Of a stretch of 64,000 bases of DNA, positions 1 to 8,189 are shown piece by piece (the first letter of the stretch is position 1; each line of letters opens with the position of its first letter). The DNA lies in the NCBI GenBank assembly GCA_039683515.1, contig JBDKRG010000049.1:1-64000 (forward strand). The letters are read 5' to 3'. The notes below the pieces were generated by a model that saw nothing but the letters and a program-made list of their open reading frames with translations, had not been told where the DNA came from and searched no databases. The translations under genes and the position numbers were made by a program. The stretch comes from JAJFUE01 sp039683515. GTDB taxonomy: Bacteria > Sumerlaeota > Sumerlaeia > MVZB01.

Positions 1-142
1 TGACAAAAGTTTTCCGGCAATCAGCACGATCCCAATGGTTATCAGTTTCAAGAGTCGGTGATTGGTTCGATTACGATTACGAGCACGAGCACGAGCACGA
101 ACGGAAAATTATCGTCAAGCGCTCTAAATCAGCGGGCGCGAC
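1..142. repeat. Degenerate intergenic repeat with GAGCAC tandem run
   Basis: No gene is visible here. The stretch holds AAAAGTTTTCCGGCAAT, then GATTGGTTCGATTACGATTA, then a GAGCAC tandem run and ACGGAAAATTATCGTCAAG. The same ordered modules recur at about 13607-13705, upstream of the TPR lipoprotein region. Shorter relatives are at 2098-2130 (opposite strand), 43313-43390 and 55885-55925. It lies just downstream of the phosphate transporter, which ends at 143 on the minus strand. I infer a genome-wide intergenic repeat family; its function is unknown. Confidence 0.6.
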
Positions 143-1183
143 TCAGAATTGCGGGTGAAGGGCGCGGACGATCCAGAAGCAGACCGCGGCGACGGCGGCC
201 GAGAACGGGATCGTGATGACCCAGGCGCAGACGATCCGGCCGGCCACGCCCCACTTGATGCCGGAGAGGCTGGTGGTGGCGCCGACGCCGATGATCGCGC
301 CGGTGATCGTGTGCGTCGTCGAGACCGGGATGCCGAAGTGCGTCGCCAGGAAGAGCGTCAGGGCGCCGCCGGTTTCGGCGCAGAACCCGCCGACCGGCTT
401 GAGCTTGGTGATTTTCATCCCCATCGTCTTGACGATGCGCCAGCCGCCGAACGCGGTGCCGAGCGCCATCGCCGTCTGGCAGGCCATGATGATCGACAGG
501 GTGCGCGGGTCCTTGAACGACAGCTGGGGTGTCGACTGGAAGACGCCCGCCGCGACGAGCAGGGCGACGATGACGCCCATCGTTTTCTGCGCGTCGTTGC
601 CGCCGTGGCCGAGCGAATACATCGCCGCCGAGAACAGCTGGCCCTTGCGGAACACGTGGTCGATGTCGTAGGGACGCCAGCGGTGGAATATCCAGAAGAC
701 GGCCATCATGATGATGAACCCGATCACCAGGCCGATGATCGGGGCCAGGAAAATGAAGATGACCGTCGGCAGGACCTTGGTTTCCCACGCGATGATGCCG
801 ACGCCGTTGTAGGCCCAGGCCGCGCCGATCAGGCCGCCGATCAGGGCGTGCGAGGAACTGGTCGGCAGGCCCCAGACCCACGTCAGCAGATCCCAGATGA
901 CCGCGCCGATCAGCCCGGCGAGCACGACGTAGACGAACGCGGGCGTGCCGGCCTGGATGTTGACGATCTCCGAGATCGTGCCGGCCACCTTGGTCTTGTG
1001 GAAGAACAGGATCGCGATGAAATTAAAAAACGCCGCCCACAGGACGGCGATCCGCGGCGACAGGACGCGCGTCGAAACGACGGTGGCAATGGAATTGGCC
1101 GCGTCGTGAAAGCCGTTGATGACATCGAAGGCAAGCGCCACGACGATGGTGAAAACGACGATGCCCCAGGTGAAGTGGTCCAT
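143..1183 (-). CDS. pit: PiT-family inorganic phosphate transporter
   Basis: A 346-residue polytopic inner-membrane protein. It carries both copies of the internally repeated PiT signature: GFHDAANS near residues 24-31 and GHGGNDAQKT in the middle of the chain. The family imports phosphate by cation symport at low affinity. An in-frame upstream ATG would add 32 residues, but the start at 1183 gives the natural N-terminus MDHFTWG and leaves only 2 nt after the stop of the DUF47 gene at 1186, so the two are almost certainly co-transcribed. That pairing of PiT with a PhoU-like DUF47 protein is common in bacteria and indicates regulated phosphate uptake. The length matches the shorter bacterial PiT proteins. 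Confidence 0.93.
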   Translation of the reverse strand: MDHFTWGIVVFTIVVALAFDVINGFHDAANSIATVVSTRVLSPRIAVLWAAFFNFIAILFFHKTKVAGTISEIVNIQAGTPAFVYVVLAGLIGAVIWDLLTWVWGLPTSSSHALIGGLIGAAWAYNGVGIIAWETKVLPTVIFIFLAPIIGLVIGFIIMMAVFWIFHRWRPYDIDHVFRKGQLFSAAMYSLGHGGNDAQKTMGVIVALLVAAGVFQSTPQLSFKDPRTLSIIMACQTAMALGTAFGGWRIVKTMGMKITKLKPVGGFCAETGGALTLFLATHFGIPVSTTHTITGAIIGVGATTSLSGIKWGVAGRIVCAWVITIPFSAAVAAVCFWIVRALHPQF

Positions 1184-1185
1184 GA

Positions 1186-1821
1186 TCAGGAAGCCTCGAT
1201 CACGATTCCCTGGATGACGCTCGCCACGGATTCGCACCGGTCGGTCGCCTTCTCCAGCCGCTCGTAGATTTCCTTCCACTTCATGACGAGGACCGGCTTG
1301 TTCTCGTCCTCCTTGAACAGGCGCACGAGGGCCAGCCGCAGGATGGTGTCGCCCTCGTTCTCCATCTTGTAGATCTCGATGCAGTGGTTCTTGATGTCCT
1401 CGGCGTTCTTCATGTCGCGCAGGCCCTCGAGGGCCTTGGTCATCGCGGACGTGGCGCGCACGAGCACCTCGGCCAGTTCCTTGGCCTCGGGCCGGATCTC
1501 CTTGAGCTCGTAGAGGACCATGCGCGAGGCGCAGGAGTCGACGGTGTCGATCACGTCGTCGATGCGGTTGGCCAGGGTGTGGATGTCGGCGCGGTCGAAG
1601 GGCGTGATGAACGTCTTGTGCAGGGCGTCGGCGCAGTGGTGGTGCACCCGGTCGGCCTGCTTCTCGATTTCGCGGATGCGCAGCGCGCGCGCCTGGATGT
1701 CGGCCCCCTCGCTCGTCAGGGCCAGCAGCTCCAGGCAGGCCTCGTGGCTCAGGCTGCCCAGCTTCTCGAAATACTCGAAGAAACCCGCGTCATGTGGAAG
1801 AAATCTGCCGAAAAAGCCCAT
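1186..1821 (-). CDS. DUF47 / PhoU-like phosphate transport regulator
   Basis: A 211-residue soluble, mostly helical protein starting MGFFGRFLPHD. It belongs to the DUF47 (PhoU_div) family, whose members fold as PhoU-like helical bundles and bind metal. The E/D-rich segments, including DVIDTVDS, match that fold. It sits directly upstream of the PiT gene in the same transcript and is presumed to gate or regulate that transporter. I chose the start at 1821 because a purine-rich ribosome site precedes it and because the extra 27 residues of the longer frame look like untranslated sequence. The function of DUF47 partners is known only in outline. Confidence 0.88.
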   Translation of the reverse strand: MGFFGRFLPHDAGFFEYFEKLGSLSHEACLELLALTSEGADIQARALRIREIEKQADRVHHHCADALHKTFITPFDRADIHTLANRIDDVIDTVDSCASRMVLYELKEIRPEAKELAEVLVRATSAMTKALEGLRDMKNAEDIKNHCIEIYKMENEGDTILRLALVRLFKEDENKPVLVMKWKEIYERLEKATDRCESVASVIQGIVIEAS

Positions 1822-1945
1822 GGTTGTTCCACCCGCTCCATCGCTCGGACTGCGGCGAGATATCGCCGGTTGAATTCCAGCCCATTCCGAATAAATAGTC
1901 AAGGGCGGTCATTTTGGTGTATAGAGAAACCTTGATTCTTCATTC

Positions 1946-2074
1946 ATTGAACCACGGAGACACGGAGGCACGGAGATGATTGAAAATAAGAGATGTCACT
2001 TTGGACTATCGCCCCAAGAGTCCGATGCCTAAAAAATCTGGTTTCTCCGTGTCTCCGTGTCTCCGTGGTTCAAT
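1946..2074. repeat. Long imperfect inverted repeat of the ACCACGGAGACACGGAG family
   Basis: The left arm 1946-1976 reads ATTGAACCACGGAGACACGG followed by AGGCACGGAGA. The right arm 2044-2074 is its near-perfect reverse complement, and about 67 nt lie between them. A second copy with perfect 32-nt arms is at 24449-24541, and a relative built on CCAAGACGCC is at 54829-54892. All three lie between genes. The arms could fold into a long hairpin that ends transcription. The surrounding 1822-2183 holds no gene; a fragment of the GATTACGA repeat family lies at 2098-2130. Confidence 0.75.
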
Positions 2075-2183
2075 GTTCGAATTGGATGAAGCCCATGCTC
2101 ATGCTCGTAATCATAATCGATTTCGATCGTTTGGTTGTGCAGCCTTCATGTTCCACTGATCCACCACGATAAGGAGACTACCC

Positions 2184-3827
2184 ATGAGACGGTTGTTAAC
2201 AGGCATGCTGGCGTTGTCGGCCGTCGCCGTGCTCGCGGCGTGCAGCTTCGCGGTCAAGGGGCCGGCGGCCAAACCCGTCCAATTCGCCGGAATCATCCCC
2301 GCCCCGGCCAGGTTCGAAGCCGGCCAGGGGACGTTTGCGTTCGGGCGCGGGACGGCGATCGTGGTGCGGTCCGAGGCCGGCGCGGTTCCGGCCGGGTTCC
2401 TCAAGGAAGGGCTTAAGAAGCGCATCGGGCTCAATCTTGCGATCAAACAGACCGCCCCGGCTTCCGGCGCGGTCGTGCTGGAAACCTCGGCGTCGGCGTC
2501 GGTCAGCCCCGAAGGCTACGTGCTCGCCGTCGGGCCCGAAAAGGTCACGATCAGCGCGCCGGCCGAGGCCGGCCTGTTCTATGGGGTGCAGTCGCTGTTG
2601 CAAATGATCGACGCGCGGGGGGCGGCCCGGGGCAGGACGATCCCGTGCGCGCGGATCGAGGACCAGCCGCGGTTCGGATACCGCGGCCTCATGCTCGACG
2701 AATCGCGCCACTTCTTCGGCAAGGAAACGGTCAAGCAGTGCCTCGACCAGATGGCCTACCTCAAGCTCAACCGGTTCCACTGGCACCTGACCGACTCGGC
2801 CGGCTGGCGGATCGAGATCAAGAAATACCCGAAGCTGACCGAGATCGGCGGCATCGGCAACCACACCGAACCCGACGCGCCGGCCCGGTTCTACACGCAG
2901 GACGACATCAGGGAGATCGTCGCATACGCGCGCCTGCGCCAGATCACGATCATCCCGGAGATCGACATGCCCGGCCACGCCAGCGCGGCCACGCGCGCCT
3001 ACCCCGAGTTCTCCGGCGGCGGCAGCCAGCGCTACCCGGGCTTCACGTTCAACCCCGGCAGCGAAAAGACGTATGGGTTCCTCGAGGACGTCCTGGGCGA
3101 GGTCGCCGCGCTCTTCCCCGGGCCGTACATCCACCTCGGCGGCGACGAGGTCTCGTTCGGCAACCAGCAGTGGGACACCGACCCGCAAATCGTCGGGTTC
3201 CGCCAGGAGCACGGGCTCAAGGACAAGGTCGAGCTGGAGCACTATTTCATCCGGCGCATGGCGGGGGCGATCGAGGGGCTCGGCAAGGTAACGATGGGCT
3301 GGGACGAGATCACGTCGTCGCAGGTGCCGCCCGACAAGTCAGTCCTGTTCTGGTGGCGCCACGACAAGCGGCTGCTTCTGCGCCGGGCGCTGCAGAAGGG
3401 CTACCGGGTCGTGCTTTGCCCGCGCGCCCCGCTGTATTTCGATTTCATCCAGCTCGAGGGGCAGCAGGTCGGGCGCCGGCCGATGTTCAACGACCTGGCG
3501 CGCGTCTACAACTTCCCGGACCCGATCATCAAGGACGTCGTGCCGGAGGGGACCGCGACGCAGATCCAGGGGGTCCAGGCGTGCGTGTGGACCGAGTCGA
3601 TCGCCGGCGACAAGCGGCTCAAGTACATGACGTTCCCGCGGATCGCCGCGCTGGCCGAGGACGCCTGGACGCCGGCGGCCAACAAAAACTACGACGATTT
3701 CCTGGGGCGCGTGCGCGGATACCTCCGCGTGCTGGACCGGGAAAAGATCCATTATTTCGACGTCTTCGACCCGGCCCGGACGCCGGAGCCGCCCGCCCCG
3801 GAGCGCGCGGCGAAACCGCTGAGCTGA
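2184..3827 (+). CDS. GH20 beta-N-acetylhexosaminidase lipoprotein
   Basis: A 547-residue exo-glycosidase expected to release terminal GlcNAc or GalNAc. The N-terminus is a lipoprotein signal with lipobox LAAC (Cys20). A GH20b-type small domain follows (about 35-150), then the catalytic TIM barrel (about 160-500). The catalytic pair is visible as HLGGDEV with Asp321-Glu322, the general-acid motif of the family. The active-site signatures GLMLDESRHFF and FHWHLTDSAGWR are also present. GGAG sits at a good distance before the ATG. It is monocistronic, with a strong terminator at 3855. A periplasmic or outer-membrane role in using amino-sugar polymers (chitin oligomers, host glycans or murein fragments) is likely; the true substrate cannot be read from sequence. 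Confidence 0.95.
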   Translation: MRRLLTGMLALSAVAVLAACSFAVKGPAAKPVQFAGIIPAPARFEAGQGTFAFGRGTAIVVRSEAGAVPAGFLKEGLKKRIGLNLAIKQTAPASGAVVLETSASASVSPEGYVLAVGPEKVTISAPAEAGLFYGVQSLLQMIDARGAARGRTIPCARIEDQPRFGYRGLMLDESRHFFGKETVKQCLDQMAYLKLNRFHWHLTDSAGWRIEIKKYPKLTEIGGIGNHTEPDAPARFYTQDDIREIVAYARLRQITIIPEIDMPGHASAATRAYPEFSGGGSQRYPGFTFNPGSEKTYGFLEDVLGEVAALFPGPYIHLGGDEVSFGNQQWDTDPQIVGFRQEHGLKDKVELEHYFIRRMAGAIEGLGKVTMGWDEITSSQVPPDKSVLFWWRHDKRLLLRRALQKGYRVVLCPRAPLYFDFIQLEGQQVGRRPMFNDLARVYNFPDPIIKDVVPEGTATQIQGVQACVWTESIAGDKRLKYMTFPRIAALAEDAWTPAANKNYDDFLGRVRGYLRVLDREKIHYFDVFDPARTPEPPAPERAAKPLS

Positions 3828-3854
3828 TCGGCGGGAAAGACGCGGAAAAACAGC

Positions 3855-3890
3855 GGCGGGATCGTGGACATCCACGATCCCGCCTTTAAT
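3855..3890 (+). terminator. Rho-independent terminator after the hexosaminidase gene
   Basis: A perfect 14-bp stem: GGCGGGATCGTGGA at 3855-3868 and its complement at 3871-3884, with a 2-nt loop. TTTAATTT follows. It lies 27 nt after the GH20 stop and may also separate that gene from the convergent tRNA. Confidence 0.85.
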
Positions 3891-3912
3891 TTGGGGGCTT
3901 GTACAAAAAAAA

Positions 3913-3988
3913 TGGAGCGGGAAACCGGACTCGAACCGGCGACATCCACCTTGGCAAGGTGGCGCTCTACCAACTGAGCTATTCCCGC
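3913..3988 (-). tRNA. tRNA-Gly (anticodon GCC)
   Basis: Read on the minus strand, the 76-nt sequence starts GCGGGAATAGCTCAGTTGGT. The anticodon arm is CCACC-TTGCCAA-GGTGG, giving anticodon GCC, and the T arm is CCGG-TTCGAGT-CCGG. The 3' end pairs back as TTCCCGC followed by discriminator T and an encoded CCA. All four arms pair. GCC reads GGC and GGT, fitting the heavy use of GGC in this GC-rich window. It is the only tRNA I can find. The rest of the 310-nt gap between the hexosaminidase and ferredoxin genes shows nothing else recognisable besides the terminator. Confidence 0.97.
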
Positions 3989-4137
3989 TCTCGCCCTGGT
4001 CGCGCGCTCACCAGCGCACGCCAGAAACCCATATATAAGCAATCGGCGGGGGGGATGTCAAGGGGGTCGGGTAAACTTTTTTATCCACCCTTTTGCCCGG
4101 GCCATCCGCGCCCGCGCTCGCCGTCGGGAATCGGAAA

Positions 4138-4383
4138 CTACGGGACGATCTGGTTGCCCTGCTCGTCGATGACCGTCAGCGCCTGGACGGGGCAGACGCG
4201 GCAGGCCTCGATGAGCCGCTCGCGCTCGGCGTCCGGGTCGGCCACAAACGAACAGATGCGCTCGCCGTCGAGCGCGAAGACGCCGGGAGCGACCTTGATG
4301 CAGTTGGCCGTCCCGATGCACTGGGCGCGGTCGATGCGGATGGCGAGGCCGCGGAATTGACGCTCAAACATGTCGGGGATCAT
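4138..4383 (-). CDS. Small [3Fe-4S]-type ferredoxin
   Basis: An 81-residue single-cluster ferredoxin. Cys22-x5-Cys28 with Thr25 at the central position, plus Cys64-Pro, is the pattern of ferredoxins that lack the second cysteine of CxxCxxC. This predicts a [3Fe-4S] cluster rather than [4Fe-4S], although Cys61 could add a ligand. Such proteins are often electron donors to cytochromes P450 or other redox enzymes, but no redox partner is encoded nearby. The start at 4383 has AAAGGCG at a proper distance. An upstream extension would run into the control region of the divergent toxin-antitoxin operon, so it was rejected. Confidence 0.85.
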   Translation of the reverse strand: MIPDMFERQFRGLAIRIDRAQCIGTANCIKVAPGVFALDGERICSFVADPDAERERLIEACRVCPVQALTVIDEQGNQIVP

Positions 4384-4451
4384 TGGGTTTCGCCTTTTGA
4401 CGACAAATACACGTTTTGGGGTGGATTTGGGAATAGCAAAATCCACATAGT

Positions 4452-4474
4452 CCACATATACTGCAAGTATGTGG
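4452..4474 (+). promoter_or_regulatory. Inverted repeat, likely operator of the toxin-antitoxin operon
   Basis: CCACATA at 4452-4458 is mirrored by TATGTGG at 4468-4474, and a third direct copy of CCACATA is at 4443-4449. The right half touches the GGAGG ribosome site at 4473-4478 of the antitoxin gene. RHH antitoxins usually bind such palindromes to repress their own operon. The site also lies in the divergent region shared with the ferredoxin gene. Confidence 0.6.
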
Positions 4475-4485
4475 AGGATGCGAAG

Positions 4486-4710
4486 ATGCCACAAATGCAT
4501 TTTTATGTTTCGGAGGAGTTAGCCAAGCGGTTGCGTGAAAATGCGCGCGCGCGGGGTCTGTCGGTTTCGCGTTACCTGGCGACGGTCGTCCGCCGTGAAG
4601 CGGGCGAGGGTTGGCCGAAAGGGTATTTCGACGAAGTCGCCGGCGGATGGCAGGGCAAACCGCTGCGCCGTTCTCCGCAGGGCGCGCCGGATGCGCGGGA
4701 GGAGCTGTAA
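4486..4710 (+). CDS. Ribbon-helix-helix type antitoxin (VapB-like)
   Basis: A 74-residue protein. The N-terminal MHFYVSEELAKRLRENARAR looks like the beta-strand and first helix of a ribbon-helix-helix DNA-binding domain. LSVSRYLATVVRRE would form the second helix. The C-terminal tail (residues 43-74) is polar and would wrap the toxin. GGAGG lies 7 nt before the ATG. The stop codon overlaps the VapC start as TAATG, the usual tight coupling of antitoxin and toxin. An antitoxin role is inferred from this arrangement and from the palindrome just upstream. Confidence 0.8.
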   Translation: MPQMHFYVSEELAKRLRENARARGLSVSRYLATVVRREAGEGWPKGYFDEVAGGWQGKPLRRSPQGAPDAREEL

Positions 4711-5105
4711 TGTATCTGCTCGACACCAACGCGTGCATCCGGTTCCTGAATAAAAGCTCGAAAAAACTTCTCGACCGGATTCGCAGTGAAGACCCGGCCA
4801 ACATCGCCCTGTGCTCGATAACCAAAGCCGAACTGCTTTACGGCGCGCGGCACAGCATGAAAATTCCTGAAAACCTGAGGCTGCTCGAGCGCTTTTTTGC
4901 CCCCTTTGTGTCTTTTCCGTTCGATGATTTATGCGCCGATCATTACGCAACGATCCGCGCCGAGCTGGCCGCGCAAGGCAATCCGATCGGGCCGTATGAC
5001 CTGCAAATCGCCGCCATCGCACGCACGCACGACCTCACCCTGGTGACGCACAACACCCGTGAATTTTCCCGGGTGATCGGGCTGAGATTGGAAGATTGGG
5101 AATAA
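4710..5105 (+). CDS. vapC: PIN-domain toxin VapC
   Basis: A 131-residue PIN-domain ribonuclease. The acidic metal-binding residues are visible: Asp5 in LLDTNACI, Glu41 in TKAELLYGA and Asp97 in GPYDLQIAA, followed by the THNTREF motif at 113-119. PIN toxins of this class cleave tRNA or rRNA when released from the antitoxin. It overlaps the antitoxin stop codon by one base and has its own GGAGG inside the antitoxin gene. Length and residues are intact, so the toxin should be functional. The toxin-antitoxin gene pair appears self-contained. Confidence 0.92.
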   Translation: MYLLDTNACIRFLNKSSKKLLDRIRSEDPANIALCSITKAELLYGARHSMKIPENLRLLERFFAPFVSFPFDDLCADHYATIRAELAAQGNPIGPYDLQIAAIARTHDLTLVTHNTREFSRVIGLRLEDWE

Positions 5106-5276
5106 ACCCACTTTGCCAATCACATGCTGCCGGGATCGATTCGGCAAAATACTTTTGGCAACGGCTCCAACACGCGTGGGCGCGAAGAATACTGGCCCGA
5201 TCGCGGCAATTCTCGTAATATCCATAACGATTGTTGCGGCAATTGGAATTTCCGGATTGCGGCAGGGGTTCACGGC

Positions 5277-6110
5277 GTGAATAATTACGTCCGCAAAGTG
5301 AAAAAGGCGTTCTGGCTGATCAACCTGTATCGGCTCGACCGTGCTTATCGCAGGTTTCTCAACACCAACCTGAACCAATGCGTTCGGCTCAATATCGAAG
5401 AAAATCCGGCCGCGGCGGCGATCGACCTCGTCAGCGTCACGTTCAATTGCATCCACACCGTGAGGCAGCAAATCCGGCTGACCCGCAAATACCTGGAAGA
5501 TTCGTTTTGTTTAACCATCACGGATAACTCGACCGACCGAAAATGCCGCGAGGAAATCCGGCGGCTATGCGAGGCCGAGAAGATCGCCTACATCGGCCTG
5601 CCCCCGAACCCTTACCGCAAAACCAAGTGCAGCAATTCGCATGGCGCGGCGCTCGACTGGATATGGCGCAATTATCTTTCCGCGCGCCCGACCGCTCACT
5701 TCGGTTTCCTCGATCACGACATTTATCCGGTCCGCCGCACGAGCATCGTCAAAAACCTCTCCGGCCGCAAGGTGCATGGCGCGCTTCAGGTGCGCGAGCA
5801 GAGGTGGTACCTGTGGGCCGGATTCTGCTTCTTCGAGCGTCCGGCCGTGCAGGACGTCGAACTGAGCTTCCGGCCGATCGAGGACCTCGACACCGGCGGC
5901 CGCAACTTCCAGACGCTTTACTCGCGGCTGCAGCAATCGAATCTCATCTTTCCCGCCCAGCAGTACCATCAACTTCGCGACGGCGATCTGAAGCAGGCCG
6001 ATCAATTCGAAACGCTCGGCGACTGGATCCACACCTTCAACGCCTCGCAGTGGATCGAAGTCGATGACGGCAAGGAAAAGCTCGTCGAGAAACTGCTGGC
6101 GAAATATTGA
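5277..6110 (+). CDS. GT-A fold glycosyltransferase-like protein
   Basis: About 277 residues. The region after residue 40 resembles a nucleotide-sugar-binding GT-A fold: IDLVSVTFNC, then ITDNSTDRKC, and a DxD-like motif LDHDIYP with Asp146 and Asp148. The N-terminal 40 residues are basic and may contact membrane or acceptor. I took GTG at 5277, preceded by AGGGG, as the start; an ATG at 5124 would add 51 residues that look like intergenic sequence. I see no signal peptide or membrane span. Substrate and product are unknown. It stands apart from the main glycan cluster at 31-49 kb. Confidence 0.6.
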   Translation: MNNYVRKVKKAFWLINLYRLDRAYRRFLNTNLNQCVRLNIEENPAAAAIDLVSVTFNCIHTVRQQIRLTRKYLEDSFCLTITDNSTDRKCREEIRRLCEAEKIAYIGLPPNPYRKTKCSNSHGAALDWIWRNYLSARPTAHFGFLDHDIYPVRRTSIVKNLSGRKVHGALQVREQRWYLWAGFCFFERPAVQDVELSFRPIEDLDTGGRNFQTLYSRLQQSNLIFPAQQYHQLRDGDLKQADQFETLGDWIHTFNASQWIEVDDGKEKLVEKLLAKY

Positions 6111-6232
6111 TGGCCTGCCCGGCCGCGCGCGCTCGTGAATTTCGTGTTGATCTTTTTTGCCGCGTTTGCCGCCGACCCAGTTCCCCTGAAATCAAAATCC
6201 ACCGTTTCGGGCCGAAGCGACACGTGTTGGCG

Positions 6233-8170
6233 TTAATCTCTCAGCGGGTTGGTCCTGGGGATGGGGGGGCGCTTGGGGTGCGCGGCGGCGCGGCGTTCGT
6301 TCCGGGCGCGCATCGCGCCGAGTTCGGCCGGGACCTTCGCGGCGTCGAGCGCGCCTTCCTTCTCGAGCGCCGGGGCGATGGCGGCCAGGATGTCCTGCGC
6401 GATGATCGAATGCTTCATGGCGTTGGGGTGGCCGTCGTCGATCATCAGGTCGGAGCTCTGGTAGCCGTGCGCCTTGACGAAATCGCGGACGTCCCGGAAC
6501 GAATCGATCACCGGGATGCCGAGCCGGTTGCAGAGGGCGACGATCTTGTCGCAGTGCGGGTCGCGGTCCGGGCTGCCCTGCCCCCACTTGTAATGCTCCC
6601 AGCCGGTTTCGGCCGGCAGGACGAGCCGGACCGGAACGGCCGCCTTGTCGCAGGCGGCCTTGAGCCGCGTGTAGGCCTCGACCAGCCGGTCCCACCCGAG
6701 CAGCGGCAGGTATTCGGCGGGGACCTGGCCCGGGTCGAGCTCGAACGGCGCGCGCGGCGGCGTGTAGAGGTGGAACATCTCCTGGGCCAGGCCGCCCTCG
6801 TCCGGGGCGACGGGGCTCGTCAGCCGGCGCACGGTCGCGGCGAAATCGAGCAGGTAGAGCCGCCGCGTGTCGGTCAGGTAATTGCGGCGCGTCAGGAAGA
6901 GCGGCAGGATGTTGTCGTTGAGGCAGTACTGGATCGTCACGGCGGCCGGGCGCGGGCTGAGCTCGCGCGTCAGGAACGCCTCGACCTCCTGGACGCTGTT
7001 GTAGCCGGGGACGCCCATGTTGACGACGTCGATCGACTTGCCGGGGGCGGCCGCGGCGCGCAGGGCGTCGCCCAGCTGCGCCGCGTAGATTTCGTTCTGC
7101 TCGACGCCCCAGCCGAACGTGTGCGAGTCGCCGAGGAGGACGACCCGGACCGGTTCTTCGCCGGCGGTGGGTTTGACCGGTTCGGGGGCGCGGTAGCCGA
7201 GGCTGTTGATCGAGATTTCCGCGTTCTGGAGCAGGCCGCGCTGGCCGGGCTTGAGCCGGTAAACGATGAGCGGGTTGGGATCGGTCAGGATGATTTCGCC
7301 CATGCCGAGGACGCGCTTGGGGTCGGCGTTGAGCGCGGGGGAGACATGGTTCAGGTTGCCGCGCGTCTTGTAGGCCAGGGCCGCCCGCAGCGCGACCTCG
7401 ACCGCCAGGCCCGCGACAAAAACCAGGATCGCCAGGATCATCAGCACAAACAGGGCCTTGCGGCCGGGGGAAACCGCGCGGCGCCCGCGGCGCGGCCGGG
7501 GCGGCGTCGGCGCGGCCGGCTCGCCGGGCTCTTTTTCCAAGAGGCCCTGGTCCTTGGCGGCGGCAAGGGCCTTGCCCAGCCAGTCTCGATACCACTCCAG
7601 GAACGAAATGCTCCCGGAGCCGGGCCGGGCGACGGGGCGGATGCCGGTGCCCTCGGCGCGGAAATCGGCCCAGATGTGGCCGGCTTCGGGACCGGTCACG
7701 ACAAGCCAATGATACCGGGCGCACCCCATGTGCGAGATCGGGATCGCGCCGTCGAGCGGGACCAGGTATTTTTTGTCGAACGCCTCGACCTGGCGATCGT
7801 ATTCGTCGGGGTCCTCATCCTGAAGCGCCGGATCGGGCTCGCCCGTGTGGTCGTTCCACGCCTCCGTAAACTGGAACGGGTGCGCGAGAACGCCGACGAA
7901 CCCGTCCGTCTCGTTCCACGTCATGCCTTCCTCGAGCTCGTGGAACCCGAAAATGCCGTAGCCCGGGCCGGCCCCGGCGGCGCCGCACCGGATCAGGAAT
8001 TGGCGGTAATCCTCGGGCAGCCGGATCGAGTGGTCGCGCTCAAAGGCGACGACATCGTCCTCGGCCAGCGGCGGGCGAAGCTTGAACCCATGCGTGCCCG
8101 CGCCGTGCACGGCCGGCTGCGCCCGCGCCAGATTCTCAAGGTCGGAGAGGATTTGTTCGTAGGGGTTCAT
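6233..8170 (-). CDS. SUKH (SMI1/KNR4) - transmembrane - SGNH hydrolase fusion
   Basis: A 645-residue protein with an odd architecture. Residues ~35-205 look like a SMI1/KNR4 (SUKH) domain: FERDHSIRLPEDYRQFL, then GYGIFGFHEL and the W-rich strand HWLVVTG. A basic Pro-rich linker (~215-238) and one membrane helix (~239-262) follow. Residues ~340-595 form an SGNH/GDSL hydrolase with block I LLGDSHTFGWG (nucleophile Ser349), block II NMGVPGYN and block V DGHPN (Asp579, His581). The C-terminus is a basic tail. SGNH domains anchored like this are often acyl or acetyl esterases acting on envelope glycans; SUKH domains are usually cytoplasmic immunity or partner-binding modules. The topology would place SUKH in the cytoplasm and the esterase outside. 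Monocistronic, with a weak ribosome site. Confidence 0.82.
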   Translation of the reverse strand: MNPYEQILSDLENLARAQPAVHGAGTHGFKLRPPLAEDDVVAFERDHSIRLPEDYRQFLIRCGAAGAGPGYGIFGFHELEEGMTWNETDGFVGVLAHPFQFTEAWNDHTGEPDPALQDEDPDEYDRQVEAFDKKYLVPLDGAIPISHMGCARYHWLVVTGPEAGHIWADFRAEGTGIRPVARPGSGSISFLEWYRDWLGKALAAAKDQGLLEKEPGEPAAPTPPRPRRGRRAVSPGRKALFVLMILAILVFVAGLAVEVALRAALAYKTRGNLNHVSPALNADPKRVLGMGEIILTDPNPLIVYRLKPGQRGLLQNAEISINSLGYRAPEPVKPTAGEEPVRVVLLGDSHTFGWGVEQNEIYAAQLGDALRAAAAPGKSIDVVNMGVPGYNSVQEVEAFLTRELSPRPAAVTIQYCLNDNILPLFLTRRNYLTDTRRLYLLDFAATVRRLTSPVAPDEGGLAQEMFHLYTPPRAPFELDPGQVPAEYLPLLGWDRLVEAYTRLKAACDKAAVPVRLVLPAETGWEHYKWGQGSPDRDPHCDKIVALCNRLGIPVIDSFRDVRDFVKAHGYQSSDLMIDDGHPNAMKHSIIAQDILAAIAPALEKEGALDAAKVPAELGAMRARNERRAAAHPKRPPIPRTNPLRD

Positions 8171-8189
8171 GCGGTCGTCGCGCCCCAGT

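Noticed and set aside
5124..5276. N-terminal extension of the glycosyltransferase-like gene.
   Set aside because: The 51 extra residues look like intergenic sequence; a GTG with AGGGG at 5277 fits better.
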